DNA of 64,000 bases from Synanceia verrucosa (taxonomy: Eukaryota > Chordata > Actinopteri > Perciformes > Synanceiidae), in contig CM056556.1 in assembly GCA_029721515.1 (NCBI GenBank), forward strand, positions 17,883,598 through 17,947,597. The letters are read 5' to 3'. The notes below the pieces were generated by a model. That model worked only from the letters and a program-made list of their open reading frames with translations. It was not told where the DNA came from and did not search any database. Position 1 is the stretch's first letter. Each line of letters begins with the position of its first letter. The translations under genes were made by a program, and so were the position numbers. Of the stretch, positions 21,170 to 33,015 are shown in pieces.

Positions 21170-22290
21170 AGGAGTGTTAATGAGGGTGCACCAGCCCTTG
21201 CCACCCGATAACAAATACCAGTCTACAAAACCCATCAATACCGCAATAGCGAATGCGCACAGATTTGCTGGTAATTATGCCCTCTTGGATGTTCCTGAAT
21301 CTGCCACCCCCACCACAATTTCTCACCAATACCCCAACCACCCACTAATGTGCTGCCCATCCTCTGGTTCCCCCAATAGGAAAAGAAAAAAAGCCACTGA
21401 AAGCCTGAGTTTGGGGGCTGGTCCAATTAGAGGAAGAAATACACAGCACAAGAGACTACCTCTTAGATCAGCCAAGCAGGGTACCAGGCATTGTTTTTCA
21501 GCTCCCACACAGGAGGTTGCTGGTGTGTCAATAAGAAGAGAAAATACCCATCTACTTGCCGCTTGTTGAGAAGATTGTAGTTTCTTGTTCTATTGAACCT
21601 GGATAACAAGGAACCATCATGACAGAGGATGCTTTTTCATGTACTGTTCACATCAGTTCGGCCCTGTAGTTCTTTTCAGGTGGTCAACACCTGACAACTT
21701 TCTGAGCAGACCATTAACAGTGTTATGAATGACAGAAAAGTTCCATAAACAGGACAAAGAAAACCACACCTCATGTCTGAACATGTCTTGGTTGTTGCTG
21801 TTAGCAAATGTGTTGAGGTGGCCTCCACCAACCCATTAGTGTGCTCTAGTGGGACACTTTCTCCAGGACAGCAAGGTGAGAAAAGACCCCATTGGCAGCG
21901 AGAAAGGCGCAGTCTCCTCCTTTCCCGCGGGATGCATGCAGGTGGAAAAGTGGCAGAGCCATTGCCATGGCAACCTCCTCCATTTCAACCATCCCTGCAG
22001 ACCCTGACAGATGTGTTAAGCCTTGTGGGCAGTTGGAATCGAGAGGATTGACCCCTTCTCGCTTTTCTTTTGGGAAGTTCCGATTTCAGAATGGGCTCAG
22101 AAAAAGAAAGAGGGGAAACAGAAAGAGAGGCAGAAAGTGAGAGAAAGCAAACATGATCAGCAACCTCCTTTTGGCTCATCCCCCTGTGTAATCAACGTGA
22201 CATTGCAGGTGCTCCGGGAGATTTCTTTTTCCAACAGGCCCTGGGGCGAGCTGCAGGGATCGCTGGCTGACAGAGAAACTCCACCTTAGG
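21170..22290. promoter_or_regulatory. Candidate regulatory block, GC-richer, with RFX X-box
   Basis: This 1.1-kb stretch is GC-richer than its flanks and free of recognisable transposon ends. It contains ATTGCCATGGCAAC at 21961-21974, one base from the palindromic RFX X-box consensus, and a GGTAATTATGC homeodomain-like site near 21270. An open frame of 131 codons (21174-21569, plus) has no domain I recognise. It could be a conserved enhancer or a 5' exon/promoter region. Conservation could not be tested. Confidence 0.3.
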
Positions 22291-22299
22291 GAGTCTCTC

Positions 22300-25200
22300 T
22301 CAGTCCATATCAGTCTCACACAGTCCACAGCATGAACCCAACGTTTCCACCATGCCTTAGATTACTTTATATTTACACATAGGAAGAGCAAATCACTTCT
22401 GTCATAGGAAAGACACACAAATACAATTGGGCTGCTTTTCCTTCACTCCAGTAAAATATTGCCTTACTTTACTAAATAACTCATTGCTGAAAGTTATCAC
22501 ATACAGCACTGTCATGTTACTTTTGGATTACTCTGTAACATTACATGTCAGCCACACAATTGCAGAGTAATTCAAAATTAAAATTAATTAGCACAAATCC
22601 TTATTCTAATAAAAGGAGGACATACACATCAAGATCTTTCTTTTCTGCTCTTTAATATCACAGAGCTGACAGTGAAGTTGTGAACATAGGTCTAAACAGC
22701 ATTTTACAGAAAAATGTTCAAAGCTACAAGCTGCATTTTTGTGTTTGAGGAGGTAGAGATTTTCTGGCCTACACCTTACACATCCTTTCATGTAACAATT
22801 TCAGTGTGCATATTTCCACCCCTCAAAAGACATCTTAACCAGCATACAGTTTTTGTTATGAGCTTACGTGCTAAAATGATGAGAAGTTTGATTTGTTTTT
22901 CTGTCCTCCCAGTATAAATATGTTGTAATGTAAAGCAACACACGTAACGACAGTACTGTAATGTCATTACTTTAGATAAGAACAGTAATGCTTTACATTA
23001 TTGTGTTACACACGAATGTAATCACATTTCAGTATTGCCCCACTTTGTAATGTGTTAGCCCCAACACTGCTCTTCATTGATTTCATCAGACTCCATCAAT
23101 GATGTTTAAAAATTTCAGATAATACCTCGTTATCACTGTTTTTTTTTTTTTACATTGTATCACAATGTTGTATCACCGTAGATTGTTGAACGCACATGTT
23201 GAGTGACCACGGAGATATTCTGTATTGTCATGCTGCCAAATTAACAGTTGAACCCTATGGATCATGGTGCATTACAATTTATCATAAATTTTGAACTAAT
23301 CATTTTTCAATACAGTGGAAGGACCCCCTTATAGTGATGTCTTTTTTCATTGTACCTGACATCTCTTCTCTCATTTAAACCTAGTAACAGTACACAATCC
23401 AGTAACTACTTACAGATATCCCTTATGCACACACTAATGTCAGCCAAAGTGGATTCAGGTTTACAACATGCACCTTAAATGGAATAAACAGCAAACTCCC
23501 CCTCATACTGGAGTCCTGTATTCCCCTTTTAAAGCTTTCGTAATGTGTGATTAGGCTTTAGATTTTATCATCCCCAGGGGAAAATTTGTGTCCATGGGCA
23601 GTACATATGTACTCCAAGTGTACTCCAAGACATTTAGGACAAATAACTTGACACTGTACACTGTACAAAGCAAAAATAAAGCACAACAAATATGGACACC
23701 AAAACATTAAAAGGAACTCTCAGCGGGGCCTTTTGGAGCAGCAATGACTGCTGGCTTTTTCCAAAGCGAGCCTTTCTGCACCATTAATATAACAGTTTTT
23801 AATTCAGTTTCTTGTGTATATGTGTGGTTCTCTTTCACTTATCGAATTCTTATGAGTGTTCTCAGGCGTCTCATGAAAAAATATTGGACAAAAACAAAGA
23901 TTTAAAAAACAAAAACGTTTGCAAATTAAGGAAATTGTATATTGAGGGTGATTTTGTATTTTCTTAACAGATTTCATAAACCACTAATACATATTCTCAT
24001 TTATTACTGTCATAAGTGGTGCTACATTATGTTACTTTATTGACACATACATCTGCTTACATACACTTGACCTTTGAAAGCTAGTATTGCAATATGTAAA
24101 AACTCATGTCCACAAAAAAAAAAAAAAAAAACCTTTTCAGACACAGTTAATTTAACTTGAGATACTGCAGACACAGTATCCCTGTGAACTCCAGTCATTC
24201 TCAGCCATGCAACACAAATTAGGTTGGACTTACAATCTTCAGTACAAAAACCAGAGCATCAGCTGGAAGCCAGACTGTTTTGCAGACACAATATGCTAGA
24301 CAGTTTGATTTATGCCACTAACACAATTAAGGTTCAAATCCACTGGGACCACACACACATACAATGAAAGCACTCGCAATATTTTAAGGCACTTGAGATA
24401 AAAGCACCTACCAAATGGCATATGGTCTGTTTACAAGTACAAACTCAAAGTGGGTGTAGAGTGTAAAGTGGGAGCGATTATGTTTTGAAACATAATTGTT
24501 TTCAAATAGAATTTTTTACCAAAATGCAGAACGTGTGACATCCTGAGAGACAAACACAAATACAATAATAATAACAATACAAAAATAATAAAAAAAAAAG
24601 AGGAAGAAACACCAGTGGAATGCAAAGTGTATATGGTCACTTAGATTATACATGGTGCAGGTTTGGATAGTACACTGCATCCTAAACAAGTTTGTTTTTG
24701 TGGGATTTTTTTTTTTTTTTTTTTTTTTACAAAAGAAGCTGTCTCAGTGTATTACCCCTGCGCCAACTCTCTGTCCGGAGAGCAATCATTTTTGCCTCTT
24801 ACATTTATTAATATTTGACCGTTTGAATACACTGACTTGGGTCAACGTTATAATGCACAGGCTGTGGTGGCTCCTGTGTTACGAATGCAGATTAGATGCA
24901 GAATACAGTAGATGCCTGATTTGGAGTCTTCAAGAATCACTAGATTAGAATAGCTTCTGCTAGTCTTATTAGCATTTGCTGGCGTCATTTGAAAATGTGT
25001 CTGCCAGTGTGTAGCACATTTGATTAGAGGCCAAGTAATGTGAAGGTAGATGTCCTCAATGCTTTTTTTTGACAGGCTGAATTACTGAACTTATTTTCAC
25101 ATGGGGAGGTCTGTTTACATTATGGTACCAATAAAAGAAATAGTTCAAAAGAAATACACCAGACCAATTCCCTCTCCCACCACCACAGCCTCATTACCCC

Positions 25201-26650
25201 AGCTGAATGTAACACTGACTGAATGTCAATGTTTCATTGCATATTGAACTGACTTCAGTGCTGCTGCAGTGAAACTATTCCTGCAGCCAAACAGATGAGA
25301 TCTGTGTTGTCAACATCCTGTTCTCTCACTTTTTCACTGCTGCTTTCACATCTCGACTTACAGTGTGTCAGATGTCGTGCAGTTGTCCATCTGTTGCAGT
25401 CTGTCAGCTACCTCTCTTAACCTCATTGGATGTGACACAGCATGTCACATTCACTGATTTTAAAAATGCATCCTGTTTTTTTCATTTGTGCCAAAGGTCA
25501 AAACTGATGTAGCTATGTGCCAAACCCCTGTCAGAGTCTATGTTTATGTCAACATATCCTTGCTGATGTCTCGCCATCAGATACAAAGCAGCCCCCAGCC
25601 CTTATCCCAGGGGGCTGCTTGTGGTTGTTGATATGTATCTCACAACATAGGTGTCTAATTATTGTAGAAAGTGGAGATGCAACTGAGACAAGGTTTCTCT
25701 GCATCCTTCCATCAATAGATTCAGGGATTTTTTTTTGATTGATACAATTAAAATGGGTGCAAATATAGCTGATCATCACTATGTTAACATGAATTCAACT
25801 GTGTGTTCATGACATGAACACACATATTGTCATTGCACCCTATTGTAGCTTCGCAAACACCTAATGTGTTATTTGCAACTAGGAGTTATCTATCAGTTGG
25901 TTTCAAAACATTGACTTTAGAGAAACAAGGACTGTTTGAGTCAGTTATTTGCATCACTTCGAATTTATATATTGAAGAATACCAGATTTTGCTTTAATGA
26001 CTGAACCATCTGAAGTACTAGCATTTCTCCTAAGGTCTAAGAATGGAGGGTGATGTTGTACATACTGTATGATAAAGGTGTCTGAGACTTGGGTTTTTGG
26101 GATATAGAAATGTAATTCAAATGTATTTTTCGGCTTACACCCTTTGTGTTTCCTTATGTACATGCTTGATGAAAGATCACACAAAAGTGGGAAAGGCACC
26201 TCTTACTCGACAAAACCACATAGTGGAAACATATCTGTCAGTTTGGATATTCATTTGTTAAATGGTTGAACCGCTGTCACCATTAAAATAGATGCATGTT
26301 ATTCCCACAGAGCACCATTTCACTTCATTCTACATTTTTAAACGGTGCACAAGGTAAAAGCCCAACTATTTAAAGATGCATAATATGGAAAATATGGTGC
26401 AAAGCCACAAGTTCAGGAGTTTGTTTTCCTTGTGGTCATTAAAAAAAAAAAAAAAACAAAAAAAAACGGACTACAGCGTTTACGTTTATGTAATGCTCAA
26501 TAGTAGCATAGTAGAGTAGAGCTCTGAAAAAAACGAATTGTCTTTCTTTGTTATTTCTCTTTCACTTCCTTCCCTATTCTATTTTTGTTCGCTCTCTGTG
26601 CATGCCATTTGTTCTTGAAGTAAAGAAATTGGGAGTTTTATAAAGGCCAA
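22300..26650. other. Unique AT-rich DNA, no gene seen
   Basis: I see only homopolymer runs: poly-T at 23142-23153, poly-A at 24114-24131, poly-T at 24708-24728 and an A-rich run at 26440-26466. No convincing exon or transposon end is visible. Confidence 0.4.
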
Positions 26651-26736
26651 CTTATCCATTAAATGATGAAAGATTTAAACCACCCTTGTGTCGAAAGTGG
26701 ATTTAATTTTCTGTGTTGCCTTTGTCTGTTTTTTAG

Positions 26737-26777
26737 CAGTTCAACCACATTTTTTCTAGATACCAAGCTTCACCAAG
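26737..26777 (+). CDS. Candidate short exon (unassigned)
   Basis: A pyrimidine-rich tract ending TTTGTCTGTTTTTTAG is followed by 41 bases and a strong donor CAAG|GTAAGC. If AGCAG is used instead, the exon starts at 26740. One frame reads QFNHIFSRYQASP without a stop. The splice signals are unusually good for random DNA, but the segment is too short to assign. It could be a 5' untranslated exon, an alternative exon or a cryptic site. Confidence 0.25.
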
Positions 26778-26779
26778 GT

Positions 26780-28920
26780 AAGCCCCAACATACTGCATGG
26801 TTGCTTCTTTCAGACAGGAATTGTCTTCTTCCAGGGATTGGAATTTGTGCTACATGAATTCATAATGTTGTGGTTGTGATTCTGCTGACCTTCCATACAA
26901 ACTTCACATTGCCATGAACTACGTGAAGATATTTTCTAAATTCAGATGGACAAAAAAAACCCTTGCATGCTCAAAAATTACTGACTGTACAGTTTATTAT
27001 TTCTATCAGGGGGATGCTGAGCACTACAAAATACATCCACCAGACAGCAAAGGAGAAAAGGCTTCAATGCTCCATCAACCAGCATGGTTGATGCTTTCCC
27101 AGAAGGTTGTGAGCAACTTCATCACTGGCAACTGTAAGGCCATCTTAAATTGGAGACTGATGTCTTAATTACTATCGTTGTTGTTTCTAAGGACTGCTTC
27201 AAATCGTTATTATAATCTTGTCCTACCTTTTAGAATTTCCAAATAGTGTGAATTGTCACTGTGTGAAACGGCTATGTTTGGAATCTGAAGTGTTGCATGC
27301 ATTTGCTGATGGGAGGAAATAATTCTCAAAGAGCTCAGTGTCACTCAGAAGCTCATAATGTCAAAGTGTAAATGAGATGTGATGTGTGAAACTAATAAAA
27401 TCTTAGATAAATCTCTGTGCAACATCTTATTTTTTGACATCTTTCTCTGGCTTGGCTAAAGGTGAACTACAGTATTCCACACTGCAAGGCCAATCTAAGG
27501 AAGGCTGGGCGGCAGGGAGGATGAGTACAACTGCTGTGAATACTGCTGTGCCATTGCTTGTCAATGATGTATCGTGTGTCGAATGAAGCAGTGGCTTGGG
27601 GGTAGATTACTTTCCTAAACAAGGCAAGAGCCTTAAAGTGTGAGTTACTGCCCTGGCTATTGGTTTCTCTTCCAAGGTCCCTTGACAGCAGTAGAATCTT
27701 AATTTTGGCTACTGACCAAGCCAGCAGATTCTCTGCGAAGTAGCCGCTGCCTGGCCAGTCTGCCCCACTACAGCAGGGAAGCTAGACACAGACTAGTGGC
27801 AGCCACAGCATTGTAGGAAAGAAATCTCATTTCTCATGAATTTCACTAACACAACAACAGAAACAACAGACTTGAACTAGACTGGACTGCATTGGCATCC
27901 CAAAATGGGCAGACAACCACACACCCCTAACAAAAAGTGTTATCTTAGGTTGCCAGAGCCAACAAAGAATCCTACTTACACAATCACCATTACCCCTGTC
28001 ACCCAAATAGATCTAAACTGCTTAATGGTTCTTGCCCTTGGTTGGACAAGCTTCACCTCGCTATTCCATTAGTCCATGCTGGAGGTCCAAGCTGGGCCTG
28101 GTGGAGGCGAGAGAGGAATGGGAGGTTCCTCATCATGACCGGACTACATACATTATGTAATGTGTCCTTGAAGACTGTGACACCAATGTGACATTATTTA
28201 CAAAATGCTGTGACCTTCATACAGATCTAGCATATCTAACTGTGACAGGGAAAGTTAGAAGTCGAAAGATGTTCAGAATTCCCAGCTTGCAGTCAACTGT
28301 TATTGCAGCGCAGGGCCAAAAGAGGCAAAACTTCGGAAGGATCACTTGTGTTGTATTTTGTCTTCCATAAAGAGCTAACTTTTCTTTCAAAGACATAGTT
28401 GTGCATTGATGTGATTTTGCCAGCTATCAACTCATTGGAGCATACAGGGTTGTTGAGAATATCAAAACTCAATTATCCAAAACAGTAAACTAAATGAGGC
28501 GAAGAGTTCACTTATTGACGGTGAGATATTACAACACTTAATTCCACTGTATTAAAATGGATCACATCAACATCAATTCAAAATTGCTGAAATCAGATTA
28601 TAATATATTATATACTCCATCCAGTAGTTCCATCCATATTCCATATATATTCCATATATACTCTGTAATATATATGGTATTTCATCATCCAAAGAGCATG
28701 GTTTGAACAGTAATGTGCATTTTCCTGTTTTCCATAACAAGAATATAATTTGAACTAGCATATTTTATCACACAAACTCAAGATTCCAAAAGATTCAGAT
28801 GATCACCTTCATCTTTTATCATACTCTTAAACTCCTTGCTTGGCAGTCTCACCTCACCCTAATATAAATTGCCTGTATTTATTTGTATATTTTGGTCTGA
28901 AATAATAATAATTGGTTCCC
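26780..28920. other. No recognised gene
   Basis: Mixed-composition unique sequence. There are short open frames only, for example 26914-27168 on the plus strand, without a domain. I identified no repeat family. Confidence 0.4.
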
Positions 28921-28924
28921 AATG

Positions 28925-29120
28925 CCAAACCTACTCCCCTCTCTTCGACCAGCATCCATGTGACATTGTATTCTCCCAAAGGCCTGCACGTGGCCATGAT
29001 AAATTAGCCTAATGCCATGCAAATATTAATCACATTGTCACCACAGCTGAGCAGGGAAGCAGTTTAGTGCTGCAGCCGCCACGCAGCCTCATTTATCAAA
29101 CCCCGGAGCTCTCCTCCTAT
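28925..29120. promoter_or_regulatory. Candidate conserved non-coding element
   Basis: It carries an exact octamer ATGCAAAT at 29017-29024 followed by ATTAATCAC, a CACGTG-like GCACGTGGCC at about 28986-28995, and a GC-rich CAGCCGCCACGCAGCC stretch. The transition from AT-rich flanks and dense homeodomain/POU-type sites fit an ancient developmental enhancer. This is inference from composition only. Confidence 0.3.
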
Positions 29121-30087
29121 GCTAACACTCCTGCTTACTGTATCCAAAACACAGTCTGTTCCTACCCAGTTTTCCACTGCCAGAACAGCCTTCAACCATT
29201 CCTTGTGTGGCATGGTTTGCTCAGGTGTAAGCTGCCTCAAAAACTCATCCAAATATACAAACACTGTCATTTTATAATTTGAAATCAGCCTGTGTTGGTA
29301 ATGTGACATTGTGTCATGTATACATTGGCAGTGACTGATGAGCAAAAAATTCAGATAAAATGCATATAAAGGCATATGTGAGATAGGAACTGTGTTTAGG
29401 TTATTTGAACATTAGCAGACATTTCTGACTAATAATGTCTCTAACATTTAATGAATTCTGCACTCCAAACACTTTTGTCTCATGACACTTGCATTTGACA
29501 CTTGCAAACTGCATCGATGAAACATTTTTTTTTTTGTTGCAGTTGCTGTCCAAAGCCATTTAAGTAGTCCCCACCTGTCTTTAGTGCCAGCGGGTCATAC
29601 AACTATGCAGTAGCTCTTTTTGTTATGTATGCCACCCTCTCAGCCCACTGCGCCTGACAAAGGTAATGCAGTCTTGTAAAATATACTCAAAGATCTTCAC
29701 AAAGTCACCACAGACACGTTGAATGCAGACAACTGAGTGTGCCATGAATGATTATCACCCTGCACGGCCGATTGAGGATGTGCAAAGGGAGTGTTTACAC
29801 CTGAATATAGTACAGACAGTTAAATGCAGACCGTGGCAAATAATACTGCACTGCAACCCTCAACCTCCATAAGGGCCTTTTTGAGTTGGATACACAGAGT
29901 AGGGGTGGGCATATCGAGCTAAATATTGATAGTATCAATACCAAGATCAGTATTGGTATCGGATTGATACTGCCATGATGAGATTGATACTTTTATTGAT
30001 ACAGTTGCAGGTGCACTTCTCCACATCCAGCAAATTACCATAGAGTTCATATGAGTGCAGCCTCTCTCCAAATCCGTCTGTGTGAAC

Positions 30088-30097
30088 AGCGCAACAG

Positions 30098-30124
<27 letters not shown>
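30088..30124. repeat. (TC)n microsatellite
   Basis: About 17 CT units. On the minus strand it gives an Arg-Glu repeat frame that is not a gene. Confidence 0.95.
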
Positions 30125-30128
<4 letters not shown>

Positions 30129-30168
30129 ACAAGTGCAACTCGGGCCAGATGAAAAACAAACAAAAAAC

Positions 30169-30530
30169 AAATACAGCTCTGGAAAAAATTTATAGACCAC
30201 TCAAAATGATTAGTTTAACTGGTTTTACTATTTATAGGTATGCAGTTGAGTAAAATGAACATTTTTATTTCTATAAAGTGCTGACAACATTTCTCTCAAA
30301 TTTGAAATTAAAATATTGTCATTTAGAGCATGTATTGGTAGAAAATGACTGGTCAAAATAAAAAAAAACAAAAACAAAAACAGATGCAGGGTTTTCAGAC
30401 CTCAAATAATGCAAAGAAAACATGTTCATATTAATTTTTTAACAACAAACTAATATTTTAACTTAGGAAGCATTTAGAATTCATTATTGGAGGGATAATT
30501 GCAATCTTTAATCACAGCAGTGATTTTTAT
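30169..30530 (+). mobile_element. Tc1-like transposon, left-end remnant
   Basis: It starts TACAGCTCTGGAAAAAAT, then AGACCACTCAAAATG, GGTTTTACTATTTATAGGTA, GTCATTTAGAGCATGTATTG and TTCAGACCTCAAATAATGCA. I recognise this order as the 5' inverted repeat and leader of a widespread fish Tc1-like family. The transposase and right end are absent. Confidence 0.6.
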
Positions 30531-31145
30531 AATATTCCTCATAAAATAAGCTTTCGTTCAGGTGATCACCTGATCAGTGTCTCATTAAGTAGAATGAGAA
30601 GGCCTATGTTGGAATCGAACAAACAGTGGAAAGGACTGGCTGCCATAGATGTCGAAATGTTTACATTTGTGAGAGTGGTAGATTGAGTCATTCCAACTCA
30701 AATAAAGGAGGGCACTATTGGAGCTCCTATAGTGTGTGGGCCAGGGCAGTTTATCTACATACTGTTACTAAATGTATAACACATAACAATTACATAAATA
30801 AAAATAGTGTTTATACAAAATATATAGTTAAATTGACTATGAAAATATGACTGCAATATAATATAAATTATGCAAATCACATTAACACACTATACAAAAT
30901 GTTTACAATGTACACACATAAAGAAAACTTTATTCAAAAAATAAAGAAATAAATAAGGACAAAAGAAAAAGTATGTAACTGACAGCAATGTTTTGATCGA
31001 CCAACACAAAGAAGATGAACTTCCTTACATGAAGAGACAGTCATGTGCAAGATGTCTACAGCTGCTGCTTGTGGGCCTTGGCTTCTTGGCTGCTGGTGTC
31101 AAACTATAGGGGAGGGGCCCTCTCGACGGGGATTTCTATGACAGT
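30531..31145. other. No recognised gene
   Basis: AT-rich sequence following the Tc1-like remnant. A tract at 30860-30970 is very A/T-rich. No domain is seen. Confidence 0.35.
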
Positions 31146-31160
31146 GTCATTGCACTTTTC

Positions 31161-31508
31161 CATCCATCCATCCATTATCTACCGCTTATCCTCATAGGGT
31201 CGCGGGGGGGCTGGAGCCTATCCCAGCTGTCTTAGGGCGGAAGGCGGGGTACACCCTGGACAAGTCGCCACCTCATCGCAGGGCACATAGAGACAGACAA
31301 CCACTCACACTCACATTCACACCTATGGTCAATTTAAATTAGCCAATTAACCTAATCCCCATGCATGTTTTTGGATGGTGGGAGGAAGCCGGAGTACCCG
31401 GAGAGAACCCACACAGACACGGGGAGAACATGCAAACTCCACACAGAAAGGCCCTGGGCCCGGGATTCAAACCCGGTACCTTCTTGCTGTGAGGCGACCG
31501 TGCCGCCC
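31161..31508 (-). mobile_element. tRNA-derived SINE, full length, with 15-bp TSD
   Basis: This is the best-preserved SINE of the window. The tail shows as CATCCATCCATCCATTATCT on the plus strand, and the tRNA-like head ends at GACCGTGCCGCCC. It is flanked by the perfect 15-bp direct repeat GTCATTGCACTTTTC at 31146-31160 and 31509-31523, which proves retrotransposition at this site and defines both ends. Its good match to the copies at 36101 and 40936 suggests recent activity. Confidence 0.95.
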
Positions 31509-31782
31509 GTCATTGCACTTTTCAGTCATAGAATTTAGGGAGGCGCTGCCGCACTCACAAAGTTGTCGTTGCTGTTGAATACAGAACCAGTTGTTATCAG
31601 GGGGCCTCCTTTCAGCTGGGGGCCCTCAGCAATTGCCTAGTTTGCCTACCCAGGTGGGACAGGCCTGTGTGGGGCGAAAGGAGATGAGCGAAGGGGCACC
31701 TGATCAGAGGCGTGGCTGTTATTGATCATAACAATTGTAGCATAAATACTCTAGAGCAGATTAGTCAGTCATTAATTAATAT

Positions 31783-31903
31783 AAAATTATGTATTTATAA
31801 ATTTATTTGTAAATTTCTCTGTGAGATGAATAAAGTATCTGTCTATCTATCTATCTATCTATCTTATAAACAATAACTTTTAAGTTATTGATCATAATCC
31901 ATA
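31783..31903 (+). mobile_element. LINE/SINE 3' tail insertion with (CTAT)n
   Basis: CTGTGAGATGAATAAAGTAT followed by (CTAT)5 at 31842-31864 has the look of the 3' tail of a fish non-LTR element. It is absent from the matching position of copy B, so it inserted after the two copies separated. Confidence 0.5.
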
Positions 31904-32754
31904 AATGGTTATAAAGGTGAAAGAGAGTGACAACATTCAGCTTCAAGTATAATTCACTATTACCTTTCATAGTGGAAATTATCAGGGTGCCACCCAGTTT
32001 TGCTAAAACAGGGAAAACTTGTTTTTGACATTAATTAATAGTCTCTTAATCTCAGGGTGCTACAGAGTTCTTGACCTAGTGTACAGGGATTCAGTTGCTT
32101 TATATACACACACAAATAACATAACCAAGTTCTTTATAAATGAGATGTTTATTTAACAGACTGCACGACTAGACTACTAGCAGAAAATAGTTAATAATAA
32201 ATTATTTATTTGACAAACTATATAATCGGACCACGAACAGAAAATAATAAAATAGAAACTAGGAAATAAGAGGATAACGGAAAGTTTGAAGGGTGAATAC
32301 ATAGCATTGACTTGTGACCAGAATGGGAGGAATGATTAACACAAGGACAGTTTGATGGATGGATAGATGATTAATTAATTCAATGTGACCAATTAGATTC
32401 AATTGTGGTTATCTATTAACCAAATTAAAAATTAGGCTGTTGTTAATCAAATTTGGTTTAGGTTTTGGTGCACCGTTCAGCAGTTGAGTTTGAGAAGCAT
32501 CAGAGAAGACTGTGAAGCAATGAACTTTTCAGAATTTAAGTTTTAGTATTTTATTGTATCAGTATTATTAAGTTTTGTAGATTAACTTCAAATTCGGCCG
32601 TTTAATTTAGTGTTTTATCATCAAACTCTTATATCTGAGGATGTCTATGCATTATATCACTGTTCCTGGATGGATGGGAGTGAGGAGTGGCTGCAGGTTC
32701 TGTCTGGGTCTGCTGGATCTCTGCTGGACCCACATCACTAGTGGCTCTTTTGGG

Positions 32755-33015
32755 CATCTGTGGGCATCTCTAGACATCTCTGGACAGTTCTGGACACATT
32801 TGGTCATCTGTGGACAGCTCTGGACATCTCTGGACAGCTTTGGTCATCTCTGGACATCTTGGACAGCTCTGTACAGCTTTGGTTATCTCTGGACATCTGT
32901 GGACAGCTCTGGACATCTTGGACAGCTCTGGACTGCTTTGGTCGTCTCTGGACATCTTGGACAGCTCTGGACAGCTTTGGTCATCTCATGACGTCAGTGG
33001 ACAACTCTGGGCATC
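32755..33015. repeat. Minisatellite of GGACATCT / GGACAGCTCT units
   Basis: Units of 10-15 bp (TCTGGACATCT, TGGACAGCTC, TTTGGTCATC) are arranged in higher-order blocks of about 38-58 bp. The array lacks stop codons in all plus frames and one minus frame, so several overlapping open frames of 61-173 codons arise from it. These are artefacts of the repeat. Copy B has only about five units at 50495-50560. Confidence 0.85.

Noticed and set aside
21174..21569. 131-codon frame as a possible gene
   Set aside because: No domain, no splice context and overlapping open frames on the other strand; kept only as part of a candidate regulatory block.
29919..30200. Arg-Glu repeat frame on the minus strand
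   Set aside because: It spans the (TC)n microsatellite; no domain outside it.
30531..30900. Right half of the Tc1-like element
   Set aside because: I could not match it to the expected transposase or right inverted repeat.
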